Assembly (NCBI GenBank): GCA_900109895.1
Contig: FOBR01000002.1
Coordinates: 62,001 to 126,000 of the forward strand
DNA: 64,000 nt
DNA from: a bacterium A37T11
Lineage (GTDB): Bacteria > Bacteroidota > Bacteroidia > Sphingobacteriales > Sphingobacteriaceae
Reading direction: 5' to 3'
Both the position numbers and the translations under genes were made by a program. The stretch's first letter is position 1. Each line of letters starts with the position of its first letter. Under the pieces are notes generated by a model, which searched no databases, was not told where the DNA came from, and worked only from the letters and a program-made list of their open reading frames with translations. Below are positions 8,220 through 16,557 of the stretch, piece by piece.

Positions 8220-10523
8220 ATGGGGCTTAAAGTTACGTTAATATTAATCTTCTATTTTTTTGTTGGATTTTTCCAATTGAAAGCTGATACCTATCCAGGA
8301 GTGTTGTTTGAAAACAGTATTTTACCTGGGAATTATTCCGAAAGTAATGCCAGTTTTGAAGGAAATAGTTGGATTCGTCACGCGGCTGGACAAATTCCGG
8401 TAACCGATTCCATTTTCTTTACTCCTGGTAATGCCTTATTGCTAAATTATGTTTCTGCCTCAGGAGGCTTTTGGCATGCCGCCATCAAGTTTGGTCAGGG
8501 CAGGGCCTATTCAACTAACAAATCAGAAAAGTTATCCTTTAAATTATTTGTTCAGGGTAATACCTTGGTATCAGAATTGCCTATGCTGCGCATTATACGT
8601 GACAGTAGCTTATCGAAACCCCTATTCTTGGCTAAGTACATAGATAGTTATCAGCAAAACATGTGGTTCTCCGTTGATATTCCCGTAAATGAACTACAGG
8701 ATTCTTTAGGAGAGGAACCGATAACAGCAGTAGTTTTCTCGCAGGGTAGTACAGATGGGAAAGAACACGCTATATTTATAGATCAGATTGAATTTGTCAC
8801 ATCGACTCCCCCCGAAAGCGCTTTGACCGGACAGGCGGTACTGTCATCTGTTAATGCGTTTGAACGGCACGTTGATTTAAGCTGGCAGCTGCCGCTGACA
8901 CCCAGTATACGGTATATTAAAATCTACCGTTCTGAGGATCAGAAAAATTTCCAGCCTGTGGCTGTCCGGCCTATTTATTACCGAAAGTATACAGATATCG
9001 TACCCATAACTGGCAAATCATATTATTATAAGATTGCCTGGGTTGATTTTCAATACAGGGAGTCCCCCTTTTCGGAGGTAAAAAAGGCAGAAACCAAAGT
9101 TATAACAGACGAAGAACTGCTGGACGCCATCGAGAAAGCACATATCAACTATTTTGTAGAACGAGTGGAGATCAACAGTGCGATGCAAAGGACCAGTAAT
9201 TCTCAAAAAAATGCCACTGTATCAGTTAAAAATACTGGAGCTGGTATTTTAGCACTTATTGCAGGAGCTGAAAGAAACAGCATTTCACGTGAAGCTTTGC
9301 TGATGAGACTGAATAAGATGACGGATTTTTTATCTAAGGCTGACAGATTTAATGGTGCTTGGCCTAAATATATCAATGGACGAACGGGCAAAATAGTGCC
9401 TGATACTAGTGGTAGGATTGAAGGGGATCTAGAATCAACAGCATTTTTAATGCAAGGCCTTTTATGTGCCAGGCAATATTTTAATAAGGATGATAGGGCA
9501 GAAGCTGATCTCAGAGAACACATAACTTTATTATGGGAATCTGTTAATTGGTCAGACTTTACGGTTACAACCAATGGTCTCTATTTATATAATACTTGGT
9601 CGCCCGCCAGCGAGTGGGCGTTTAGCCATCCTATGGGGGGGTATAATACCAGTTTCATCAGTTATTTTTTAGCCATTGCTTCTCCAAAACATGCCATTTC
9701 ACCCATTTCCTATGCACAGGCTTATGCACGTCCCTTAATTCCATTGGATACCGTTTGGAACTCATTTACCTTAAAAGAAATTGCAGAAAAAAACAACCAA
9801 AAATTGCCATTTACAACCAAGGAGAAGCAACTGTTAAAAGAAAATCAATCGATTAGCGAAGAAGAAAAAATGTGGTTAACGACCAAATTATTAAAACAAC
9901 AAAGTCTTTTAAAAAAAGACAGCCTACTGTACGATACGGTGATATTTGACTCCATTTCCGGAAAGAGCAAAAACTTTTTAAGGAAGCAGTATGTTAATGA
10001 TTCTGTATATTTTGGTGTAAAACTTAAAGTAGGTTCGGTGTTACAACCGCTCACCGAAGCAATGAGTCTTTATATGGCTTTTGATCCAAGAAAAAAGCAA
10101 GACGCGTTTTGTAACTATTTTCTTAATATGACTAATCTAACGAAAATACACTATCGGAAGGATGTGAGTTCGGTTTTTTTACCAGTACAGGTATCTCAGG
10201 ATATTTGGGGATATGCCGATGACATTGCAGCCAAAGGAGTCATCCATCCCGCTGCTGCCGTTGCCGCTTATCCTTATTTACCTACAGCAGCCCTAAAAGT
10301 GATGGGTAAATATTACAGGCAATTCGGATATTTTCTTTTTGCTGAGTATGGATTTCGGCGAGCCTTCAATTTAAATAAGAACTGGGTAGAGGATGATTAT
10401 GATGGTTTGGATCAGGCGCTGGTGGCAGTCAATATCGAAAATGCCCGCACCGGGCTCATTTGGAAATTATTTATGCAAGATCCGGATATTAGCAAAGCTT
10501 CTGAAAAGTTATTTGCTGAATAA
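8220..10523 (+). CDS. Secreted glycoamylase-like protein (GH144-related)
   Basis: A 767-residue protein with a hydrophobic signal peptide (residues 1-22). The N-terminal part looks like a carbohydrate-binding beta domain (about 25-195), then a fibronectin type III-like domain (about 205-290). The rest resembles the glycoamylase-like family PF10091, which includes GH144 beta-1,2-glucanases: IEGDLESTAFLMQGLL, YNTWSPASEWAFSHPMGGYN and SYFLAIASPKHAISP fit its conserved blocks. An unusual lysine- and serine-rich insertion (about 515-590) interrupts the alpha/alpha barrel. The C-terminal block YGFRRAFNLNKNWVEDDYDGLDQ is typical. The substrate is unknown. It is divergent from the LiaF/Lyt operon and shares its regulatory region. 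Confidence 0.78.
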   Translation: MGLKVTLILIFYFFVGFFQLKADTYPGVLFENSILPGNYSESNASFEGNSWIRHAAGQIPVTDSIFFTPGNALLLNYVSASGGFWHAAIKFGQGRAYSTNKSEKLSFKLFVQGNTLVSELPMLRIIRDSSLSKPLFLAKYIDSYQQNMWFSVDIPVNELQDSLGEEPITAVVFSQGSTDGKEHAIFIDQIEFVTSTPPESALTGQAVLSSVNAFERHVDLSWQLPLTPSIRYIKIYRSEDQKNFQPVAVRPIYYRKYTDIVPITGKSYYYKIAWVDFQYRESPFSEVKKAETKVITDEELLDAIEKAHINYFVERVEINSAMQRTSNSQKNATVSVKNTGAGILALIAGAERNSISREALLMRLNKMTDFLSKADRFNGAWPKYINGRTGKIVPDTSGRIEGDLESTAFLMQGLLCARQYFNKDDRAEADLREHITLLWESVNWSDFTVTTNGLYLYNTWSPASEWAFSHPMGGYNTSFISYFLAIASPKHAISPISYAQAYARPLIPLDTVWNSFTLKEIAEKNNQKLPFTTKEKQLLKENQSISEEEKMWLTTKLLKQQSLLKKDSLLYDTVIFDSISGKSKNFLRKQYVNDSVYFGVKLKVGSVLQPLTEAMSLYMAFDPRKKQDAFCNYFLNMTNLTKIHYRKDVSSVFLPVQVSQDIWGYADDIAAKGVIHPAAAVAAYPYLPTAALKVMGKYYRQFGYFLFAEYGFRRAFNLNKNWVEDDYDGLDQALVAVNIENARTGLIWKLFMQDPDISKASEKLFAE

Positions 10524-10786
10524 CTCAAAATTCAGCCGATATTTATTTTATGTTTATATTTATAATATAAAATTGGAAAAATAGTTATAATCTTACAAAA
10601 CCTAAACCAATACAAAAAGGAGGAATGAATTTTTTAATGTACTACGGTTTGGTTTATTCATATTTCCATATTACTATTGTAAATAAATAACAAACATACA
10701 CCGGATTTCTTATAAGTTAAATTGGCTAAAAAATTACTTAATTATAAAATAAGTTGAAAAACTGAAGCTAATGTCAACAGCAAGGG

Positions 10787-11629
10787 ATGAAAGGGCTTAA
10801 ACTACTAATATTAGGTGATAAGCCAGAAAATATTACTAGTATGGAAAGGCTTTTGGATGACATCGAAGGTCTGGATGTATTAAGTGCCACGACAGAGGAA
10901 GAGGCGGTAAAGATCTGCCTATATTATGATGTATCTATTATTTTAATGGATAAGCATGGATCTGGTGTATACAGACAGGGTTATGCTGGTTTTTTGTCAA
11001 AAATACCTAACCAACATGAACCAACCATCCTGGCTGTGACAGACCATGGACTTAGAAACAGCATTGGTCGTTCATCCAATAGTGTTATTGAATATTTGTA
11101 TCGCCCCATTGATGATAGCAGAATAAAAACTAAAGTTAAGTTATTAGTACAATTACTTCAGGCTCGCAGATTGCTTCATTCTGATGAAGATCGTTATGAA
11201 TCAGATAAGGATGGAGGGCAATCTTTTAACACCTCCCTGCAGCTTGATGACGGGCTTGTTGGAAAACGGGCTTTACTTGCAGAGGATAACGAATTAAATA
11301 GTTTTATGGTGGTCCATATGCTAAATAGCTGGGGTATGGAAGCAGACGTGGTAAGTAATGGAAAAGATGCGCTTGAACAATTAATGAACGTGCGATATGA
11401 TATAATTTTGATGGATACTCATATGCCAGTAATGGGTGGTTATGACACCATGAATTTTATTAGGAACAGCTTCTCAGACCCTTTAAATAAAATTCCAATT
11501 ATTTCCTTATCAGCTTCGGTCATGGAAGAGGAACAGGAAGCCGCTAAAAAATTTGGTGCCAACGACGTTGTTGGTAAGCCATTCCACCCAGACATGCTCC
11601 ATGAAAAAATTCTTAGTTTACTCGGTTAG
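10787..11629 (+). CDS. Tandem receiver-domain protein
   Basis: A 280-residue protein made of two CheY-like receiver domains and no output domain. The first (about 1-130) is degenerate: it keeps a possible acceptor in IILMDKHG, but the conserved Lys is replaced by Arg in YLYRPI and the N-terminal acidic pair is incomplete. The second (about 160-280) is complete, with AEDNE, acceptor Asp in IILMDTHMPVMGGYD, Ser in ISLSASV and Lys in VGKPFHP. Such proteins usually relay phosphate inside hybrid phosphorelays or control a partner by binding. No kinase is adjacent, so its partner lies elsewhere. Confidence 0.88.
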   Translation: MKGLKLLILGDKPENITSMERLLDDIEGLDVLSATTEEEAVKICLYYDVSIILMDKHGSGVYRQGYAGFLSKIPNQHEPTILAVTDHGLRNSIGRSSNSVIEYLYRPIDDSRIKTKVKLLVQLLQARRLLHSDEDRYESDKDGGQSFNTSLQLDDGLVGKRALLAEDNELNSFMVVHMLNSWGMEADVVSNGKDALEQLMNVRYDIILMDTHMPVMGGYDTMNFIRNSFSDPLNKIPIISLSASVMEEEQEAAKKFGANDVVGKPFHPDMLHEKILSLLG

Positions 11630-11675
11630 GCTCAATTACTATATGATTAAAAATAATAATTTTTGAGAAAGCATC

Positions 11676-11706
11676 TTTGAAATCTGACTTATTAATATTA
11701 CTTTTG
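11676..11706 (+). promoter_or_regulatory. Promoter of tRNA-Leu
   Basis: TTTG at 11676-11679 and TACTTTTG at 11699-11706, separated by 19 bases, match the Bacteroidota promoter. Transcription would start near 11713, about 13 bases before the mature tRNA. Confidence 0.75.
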
Positions 11707-11725
11707 CATTCTTTAAAATCCTAAC

Positions 11726-11807
11726 GCGGAAGTGGCGTAATTGGTAGCCGCACCAGACTTAGGATCTGGCGCCGCGAGGCGTGGGGGTTCGAGTCCCTTC
11801 TTCCGCA
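11726..11807 (+). tRNA. tRNA-Leu (anticodon UAG)
   Basis: The 7-bp acceptor stem pairs 11726-11732 with 11800-11806, followed by discriminator A at 11807. The anticodon arm is CCAGA, loop CTTAGGA, TCTGG, giving anticodon TAG for leucine CUN codons. A variable arm (GCCGCGAGGC region) and the T-loop GGTTCGAGTCC are present. CCA is not encoded. A consensus promoter precedes it and a strong terminator follows. Confidence 0.97.
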
Positions 11808-11814
11808 CTTGATT

Positions 11815-11846
11815 CCTCCCGACAATTTATCGGGAGGTTTTTTTTT
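11815..11846 (+). terminator. Rho-independent terminator after tRNA-Leu
   Basis: An 8-bp GC-rich stem (11815-11822 with 11830-11837) closes a 7-base loop and is followed by nine T (11838-11846). It isolates the tRNA from tig. Confidence 0.92.
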
Positions 11847-11893
11847 AAAAAATAAATGAGTAAATAGCACGATAAACGAAACGCTAACATAAT

Positions 11894-13237
11894 ATGAACA
11901 TATCACAGGAAAATGTTGACGCGCTAAATGCAGTCATTAACATTGGCATTGCGCCTTCTGATTACTCAGAAACAGTAGAAAAGGCCATTAAAGAACAGGC
12001 AAAAAAAGCAAAATTGCCTGGCTTCAGGCCTGGTATGGTGCCCGTATCCCATATCAAAAAGACTCATGGCCGTGCTATTCTATTTGAAGAGATCAATAAA
12101 TTGGTGAATGAGGGCATCACGAATTATATTAAGGAACAAAACCTGGAAATAATCGGACAGCCGATCCCAAAGTCAGACAATGGGCTTTCAGTCAATTGGG
12201 ATTTTGACGAAGAGTTTAATTTTCAGTTTGAAATTGGTCTTGCACCCCAATTTAATATTCCCTTTACTGCAGAAACTACCTTTACAGAATATGAAATCAC
12301 CGCAGATGAGGAAACTTTAGCATCCCGTATCAAGAACTTACGCCGCAGTTATGGTAAAATGTCTAATCCGGAATTATCTGAAGATGGTGATATTCTATAC
12401 GCAGAACTGAACCAATTGGCAGAAGACGGCAGTGTACAGGAAGGTGGAATTAAGGGCACAGGTTCTGTGCGCACTGACTTGGTTGAAGATAAAAAAATAA
12501 AAAAATCATTGTTGGGGCTGAAAAAAGATGAAGTAGTAACTATTAATCTGAAGAAGGCTTTTACTGATGAAATTATTGCACGAATATTAAATATCAGCGA
12601 TGAGCTAGCTGCAGACCTGGGATCTCCAAATTTTCAACTAAAAGTTTTGAATGTTAACAGGCTGGATGAAGCAGAGTTTAATCAGGAGTTTTTTGATAAG
12701 ATCTATCCTGAGGGAGAGGTAACTACCGAAGAACAATTTAGGGAGAGGGTCAAGAATGAAGTTGAAGGAATGATTGCTCAAAATGCCCAGCAAAAGCTGC
12801 AAAATGATTTATTTACATTTGGTATGGAAAATTTGAAGGTTGAATTTCCGGATGATTTTCTAAAAAAGTGGCTGAAGGCAACCAATGAAAAGTTGACGGA
12901 TGAAGAACTGGAACAAGGTTATGATGATTTTGTGAAGCAATTGAAATGGACCTTGCTCGAGAATAAGGTGATTTCGCAAAATAATCTCGAGGTAAGATAT
13001 GAGGATGTTTTTTCTTTAGCAAAAGATCGGCTTGCCGCACAAATAAAGCTATACAGCCCCCAGCCGTTCACTGAGCAGCAATTAGATAACTACACCGCGC
13101 AGTTCCTGCAAGATCGTGAGCAGGCAAACCGCATCGTGGACGAGGTTAAAGCATTCAAAGTATTTGATTTTTTAAAGGGTGTGGTTAAGATTGAAAAAAC
13201 CTCGATCCCATATAACCAGTTCTTAGAGTTAAAATAA
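11894..13237 (+). CDS. tig: Trigger factor
   Basis: This is the ribosome-bound peptidyl-prolyl isomerase and chaperone that meets nascent chains at the exit tunnel. The ribosome-binding N-domain carries the signature LPGFRPGMVPVS around residues 40-51, close to the GFRxGxxP loop. The isomerase domain is poorly conserved, as is usual in Bacteroidota. A long helical C-terminal domain follows (about 250-447). It heads tig-clpP-clpX, an order also found in proteobacteria. Confidence 0.95.
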   Translation: MNISQENVDALNAVINIGIAPSDYSETVEKAIKEQAKKAKLPGFRPGMVPVSHIKKTHGRAILFEEINKLVNEGITNYIKEQNLEIIGQPIPKSDNGLSVNWDFDEEFNFQFEIGLAPQFNIPFTAETTFTEYEITADEETLASRIKNLRRSYGKMSNPELSEDGDILYAELNQLAEDGSVQEGGIKGTGSVRTDLVEDKKIKKSLLGLKKDEVVTINLKKAFTDEIIARILNISDELAADLGSPNFQLKVLNVNRLDEAEFNQEFFDKIYPEGEVTTEEQFRERVKNEVEGMIAQNAQQKLQNDLFTFGMENLKVEFPDDFLKKWLKATNEKLTDEELEQGYDDFVKQLKWTLLENKVISQNNLEVRYEDVFSLAKDRLAAQIKLYSPQPFTEQQLDNYTAQFLQDREQANRIVDEVKAFKVFDFLKGVVKIEKTSIPYNQFLELK

Positions 13238-13328
13238 TCTTTCATCACTGGTTTTTCATAAATTTCGGCAAGGGTTTTAATTGTTTATTTTTTTGTTACC
13301 TTAGCGAAACTTTATACCCAAACTTATC

Positions 13329-14024
13329 ATGAACATAGATAAAAATGAATTCAGGAAATACGCAGTGAAGCATCATCGTATTGGAAGCCAACATGTGGAT
13401 AGTTTTATAGCACGTGTAGGGCAGAAAATGCCAATGTCCCTTACCCCTTATATCATTGAAGAACGCCAGCTGAATGTTGCACAGATGGACGTTTTTTCAC
13501 GCTTGATGATGGACCGCATCATTTTCTTGGGCGATGCTGTTAGTGATCAGGTGGCCAATATCATTCAGGCGCAATTGCTGTTTTTGCAATCGGCAGATGC
13601 AAAACGCGACATCCAGATTTATATTAACTCTCCGGGCGGCAGTGTGTATGCTGGATTGGGTATTTACGATACAATGCAATATATCGCACCGGATGTAGCT
13701 ACTATCTGTACAGGTATTGCCGCGTCTATGGCCGCGGTTTTACTAGTAGCAGGAGCAAAGGGTAAGCGTGCAGCATTAACGCACTCCCGTGTAATGATTC
13801 ATCAGCCATCAGGCGGTGCGCAAGGTGTTGCTTCAGATATGGAAATTAATTTACGGGAAATGTTAAAATTGAAAAAAGAATTGTATGACATCATTGCATT
13901 GCATTCCGGTAAATCGTATGAATGGGTAGAAAAATCATCCGATCGTGATTATTGGATGACTTCACCAGAAGCGAAGGAACACGGCATGATCGATGAAGTG
14001 CTTAGCAGTTCACAACAGAAATAA
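13329..14024 (+). CDS. clpP: ATP-dependent Clp protease proteolytic subunit
   Basis: This is the serine peptidase that forms the tetradecameric barrel fed by ClpX or ClpA. The catalytic triad is visible: Ser133 in TGIAASMAA, His158 in VMIHQPSGG and Asp207 in SSDRDYWM, with the spacing of E. coli ClpP. The oxyanion segment [11 protein letters not shown] is intact. At 231 residues it has the usual N-terminal extension. A near-consensus TACCTTAG at 13297-13304 may be its own promoter, 91 bases after tig. ClpX follows after a single base. Confidence 0.97.
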   Translation: MNIDKNEFRKYAVKHHRIGSQHVDSFIARVGQKMPMSLTPYIIEERQLNVAQMDVFSRLMMDRIIFLGDAVSDQVANIIQAQLLFLQSADAKRDIQIYINSPGGSVYAGLGIYDTMQYIAPDVATICTGIAASMAAVLLVAGAKGKRAALTHSRVMIHQPSGGAQGVASDMEINLREMLKLKKELYDIIALHSGKSYEWVEKSSDRDYWMTSPEAKEHGMIDEVLSSSQQK

Positions 14025-14025
14025 C

Positions 14026-15273
14026 ATGGCAAAAATGACAAAAGAAGCCACTTGCTCTTTTTGTGGTTTACGTAAATCAGAAACGCTAATGTTGATTGCC
14101 GGTAACGGTGCATATATATGTGATCGCTGTGTTACTCAGGCTAACGAGATCCTTGCAGAAGAAATGAATCTTCGCAAAAATAAGAGCGTGCAAACCGCAC
14201 TGAAATTGCTTCGTCCAGCAGAAATTAAGGAGCATTTGGATCAATATGTTATTGGACAAGATGATGCCAAGAAGGTAATGGCGGTAGCAGTGTATAATCA
14301 CTATAAACGGTTAAATCAGAAGGTTGAAAAGGATGAAATAGAAATTGAAAAATCGAATATCATCATGGTAGGTGAGACGGGAACAGGGAAAACATTACTA
14401 GCAAAAACGATTGCGAAAGTATTAAATGTGCCTTTTTGCATTTGTGATGCAACCGTTCTTACCGAAGCCGGATATGTAGGAGAAGATGTCGAAAGTATTT
14501 TAACCCGATTGTTGCAGGCAGCCGATTATGACGTAGCAGCTGCTGAACGTGGCATAGTTTATATTGATGAAGTCGATAAAATAGCTCGTAAGAGTGACAA
14601 TCCATCAATAACCCGCGATGTTTCAGGTGAAGGGGTACAGCAAGCCTTACTCAAAATTTTGGAAGGAACATTGGTCAATGTCCCCCCACAAGGAGGCCGA
14701 AAGCACCCTGATCAAAAGATGATCGCGGTGAATACTTCTAATATCCTGTTTATTTGCGGTGGTGCTTTCGATGGCATCCAAAAAAAGATAGCTGGACGCC
14801 TACGAACGCAGACGGTAGGGTATAAGGTGAAAAAAGACGAGGTAGAAATTGATTTGGACAATCTTTATAGATACATCACACCTCAGGATTTGAAGGCTTT
14901 TGGATTAATTCCTGAGTTGATAGGTCGTTTGCCGGTAATCACGTATTTAAATCCGCTTGATCGCGAGGCGTTACTTAACATTTTGACAGAACCCCGAAAT
15001 GCCCTTATCAAGCAGTACAAGAAGTTGTTTGATTATGAGCACGTGGACCTTCATTTTGATGAGGAGGTGTATGCGTTTATCGTAGATAAAGCAAATGAAT
15101 TTAAGCTAGGTGCACGTGGCCTGCGGGCTATTTGCGAAGCAATCATGCTGGATGCGATGTTTGAGTTACCTTCTGAAAATAATATGCGGGACCGCAAAGA
15201 ATTCTATATCACACTGGAATATGCGCAGCAAAAGTTTGAAAAATCAGATTTAAAAAAATTGAAAGCTGCTTAA
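14026..15273 (+). CDS. clpX: ATP-dependent Clp protease ATP-binding subunit ClpX
   Basis: This is the AAA+ unfoldase that recognises substrates and threads them into ClpP. The N-terminal zinc finger has CSFC and CDRC. Walker A is GETGTGKT and Walker B is YIDEVDK; the pore region GYVGEDV and the ClpP-contacting IGF-like loop region are in the expected order. The start at 14026, giving 415 residues, is one base after the clpP stop; an in-frame ATG at 13993 lies inside clpP and would add residues that do not resemble the family. Confidence 0.97.
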   Translation: MAKMTKEATCSFCGLRKSETLMLIAGNGAYICDRCVTQANEILAEEMNLRKNKSVQTALKLLRPAEIKEHLDQYVIGQDDAKKVMAVAVYNHYKRLNQKVEKDEIEIEKSNIIMVGETGTGKTLLAKTIAKVLNVPFCICDATVLTEAGYVGEDVESILTRLLQAADYDVAAAERGIVYIDEVDKIARKSDNPSITRDVSGEGVQQALLKILEGTLVNVPPQGGRKHPDQKMIAVNTSNILFICGGAFDGIQKKIAGRLRTQTVGYKVKKDEVEIDLDNLYRYITPQDLKAFGLIPELIGRLPVITYLNPLDREALLNILTEPRNALIKQYKKLFDYEHVDLHFDEEVYAFIVDKANEFKLGARGLRAICEAIMLDAMFELPSENNMRDRKEFYITLEYAQQKFEKSDLKKLKAA

Positions 15274-15756
15274 AACATACTCAGCTAGTAAGAACATATC
15301 TAAAGCCCCATCGATCGAAAAAACCGTTGGGGCTTTTTATTTATCCCTTTAAATTTTCGTAGTTTCATTTAACCTTCTATAACAGAAGTTATTGGTGAAG
15401 AAATTTTGATATCTTGGACTTTGGCCTGATTGGCCTATTAATTTCAAAATCTTGGAGAGGATTATGATAGCCCCTTTGCCCTTTGCCAACTATATACAAA
15501 GATTGACTATATCTTCATTACTTATAAATAATAAAAATAGTGCGGTATTGTTGAAAGGTATTTACGGAAAAACAGCCATTATAACCCAATATAATATTAT
15601 CCTGCCTATTTTCAGCGATCCTAACTTTTAGTTAATATAATATACCATATTTAAATATTTTAAACAATATTGACATCTGATATTATATGGTTGTTAGGTA
15701 GCTGTTTAGTTTGTTCATTTTTAGTATTTATCTAAAAACCATCATAACTTAGGCAC
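15274..15756. other. Intergenic region after clpX
   Basis: This stretch has no credible gene. It holds the clpX terminator at its left end, then about 400 bases of AT-rich sequence. A weak possible stem pairs 15644-15650 with 15685-15691, flanked by CTAAC (15621-15625) and GTTAG (15693-15697). I see no clear promoter for the gene at 15757. Confidence 0.6.
15302..15338 (+). terminator. Rho-independent terminator after clpX
   Basis: A 9-bp stem (15302-15310 with 15328-15336) is followed by a T run to 15338. It ends the tig-clpP-clpX group. Confidence 0.88.
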
Positions 15757-16557
15757 ATGATATTACGTTGTGCTTTGTTCTGCTGTTTTCAATTTACAAT
15801 GGTTTATGCGCAGCAAAATCCAGCTGCAGGGTTTGCGGCTATAGGAAATACGGGTACTGCACTTAAAGGTATCAATAGTTTAAGCAGTAATCAATCAGGT
15901 ATTGCCTCCTTGCGCAGTGCAGCCATAGCCATCACCTATGAACAAATGTATTTAAACACAGATATTCGTTATCAATCGGCATTTGCTGCCATTCCTGGTC
16001 AATTTGGTATAATAGGCTTATTGGTGTGCAGCTACGGAATACGGAATGCTTATACTGACCTGAAAGCAGGATTAACGTATGCCAAAAATTTTGGGCCCAT
16101 GTTGCGGATGTCCCTGACCGGCAATTTTCATCAACTAAACATTGTTAATTATGGCTCAAGCAAAGCTTTCTCAGCTGATTTCGGAATCCAGTATCAACTC
16201 ACAGATAATTGGAATGCGGGATTTCATGCCGCTAACATTGGCGAATTAAGTTATCAGGAAAATGTATATGGCATAATTCCGTCTCATTACCGTTTTGGAA
16301 CCAGCTACATAATGAGCCAGCAGGTTACAGTAAGTGCCGATGTGAAATGGCAAAAATTAGCGGGTGTGGATATGCTTGGCGGATTAGAATATCGTCCAAT
16401 ACGCTGGCTAAACTTTAGAGGTGGGCTATCTGCGCATACCTTTAAAGAGTATGTTGGTTTTGGTATTAACTTTCAGCAATTCACGATGGATTATGCCGCG
16501 GCCGTTCATAGCAGATTAGGTTTGTCGTCACAGATGGAATTAGCGTATGGATTTTAA
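15757..16557 (+). CDS. PorV/PorQ-like outer membrane protein
   Basis: A 266-residue protein with a signal peptide ending near VYAQQ (about residue 19). It opens with AAGFAAIGNTGTA and continues in alternating short beta strands (GIRNAYTDLKAGLTYAKNFG, GNIGELSYQE-like segments) that resemble the PorV/PorQ branch of FadL-like barrels. Members of this group carry cargo proteins in type IX secretion, but many paralogues have unknown roles. It overlaps the next gene by 11 bases, so the two are translationally linked. The fold is likely; the function is inferred only from the class and the neighbour. Confidence 0.72.
   Translation: MILRCALFCCFQFTMVYAQQNPAAGFAAIGNTGTALKGINSLSSNQSGIASLRSAAIAITYEQMYLNTDIRYQSAFAAIPGQFGIIGLLVCSYGIRNAYTDLKAGLTYAKNFGPMLRMSLTGNFHQLNIVNYGSSKAFSADFGIQYQLTDNWNAGFHAANIGELSYQENVYGIIPSHYRFGTSYIMSQQVTVSADVKWQKLAGVDMLGGLEYRPIRWLNFRGGLSAHTFKEYVGFGINFQQFTMDYAAAVHSRLGLSSQMELAYGF

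Noticed and set aside
11721-11906. Open frame on the minus strand across tRNA-Leu
   Set aside because: It is the familiar false frame antisense to a tRNA (it reads GRRDSNPH...); the tRNA explains the sequence.
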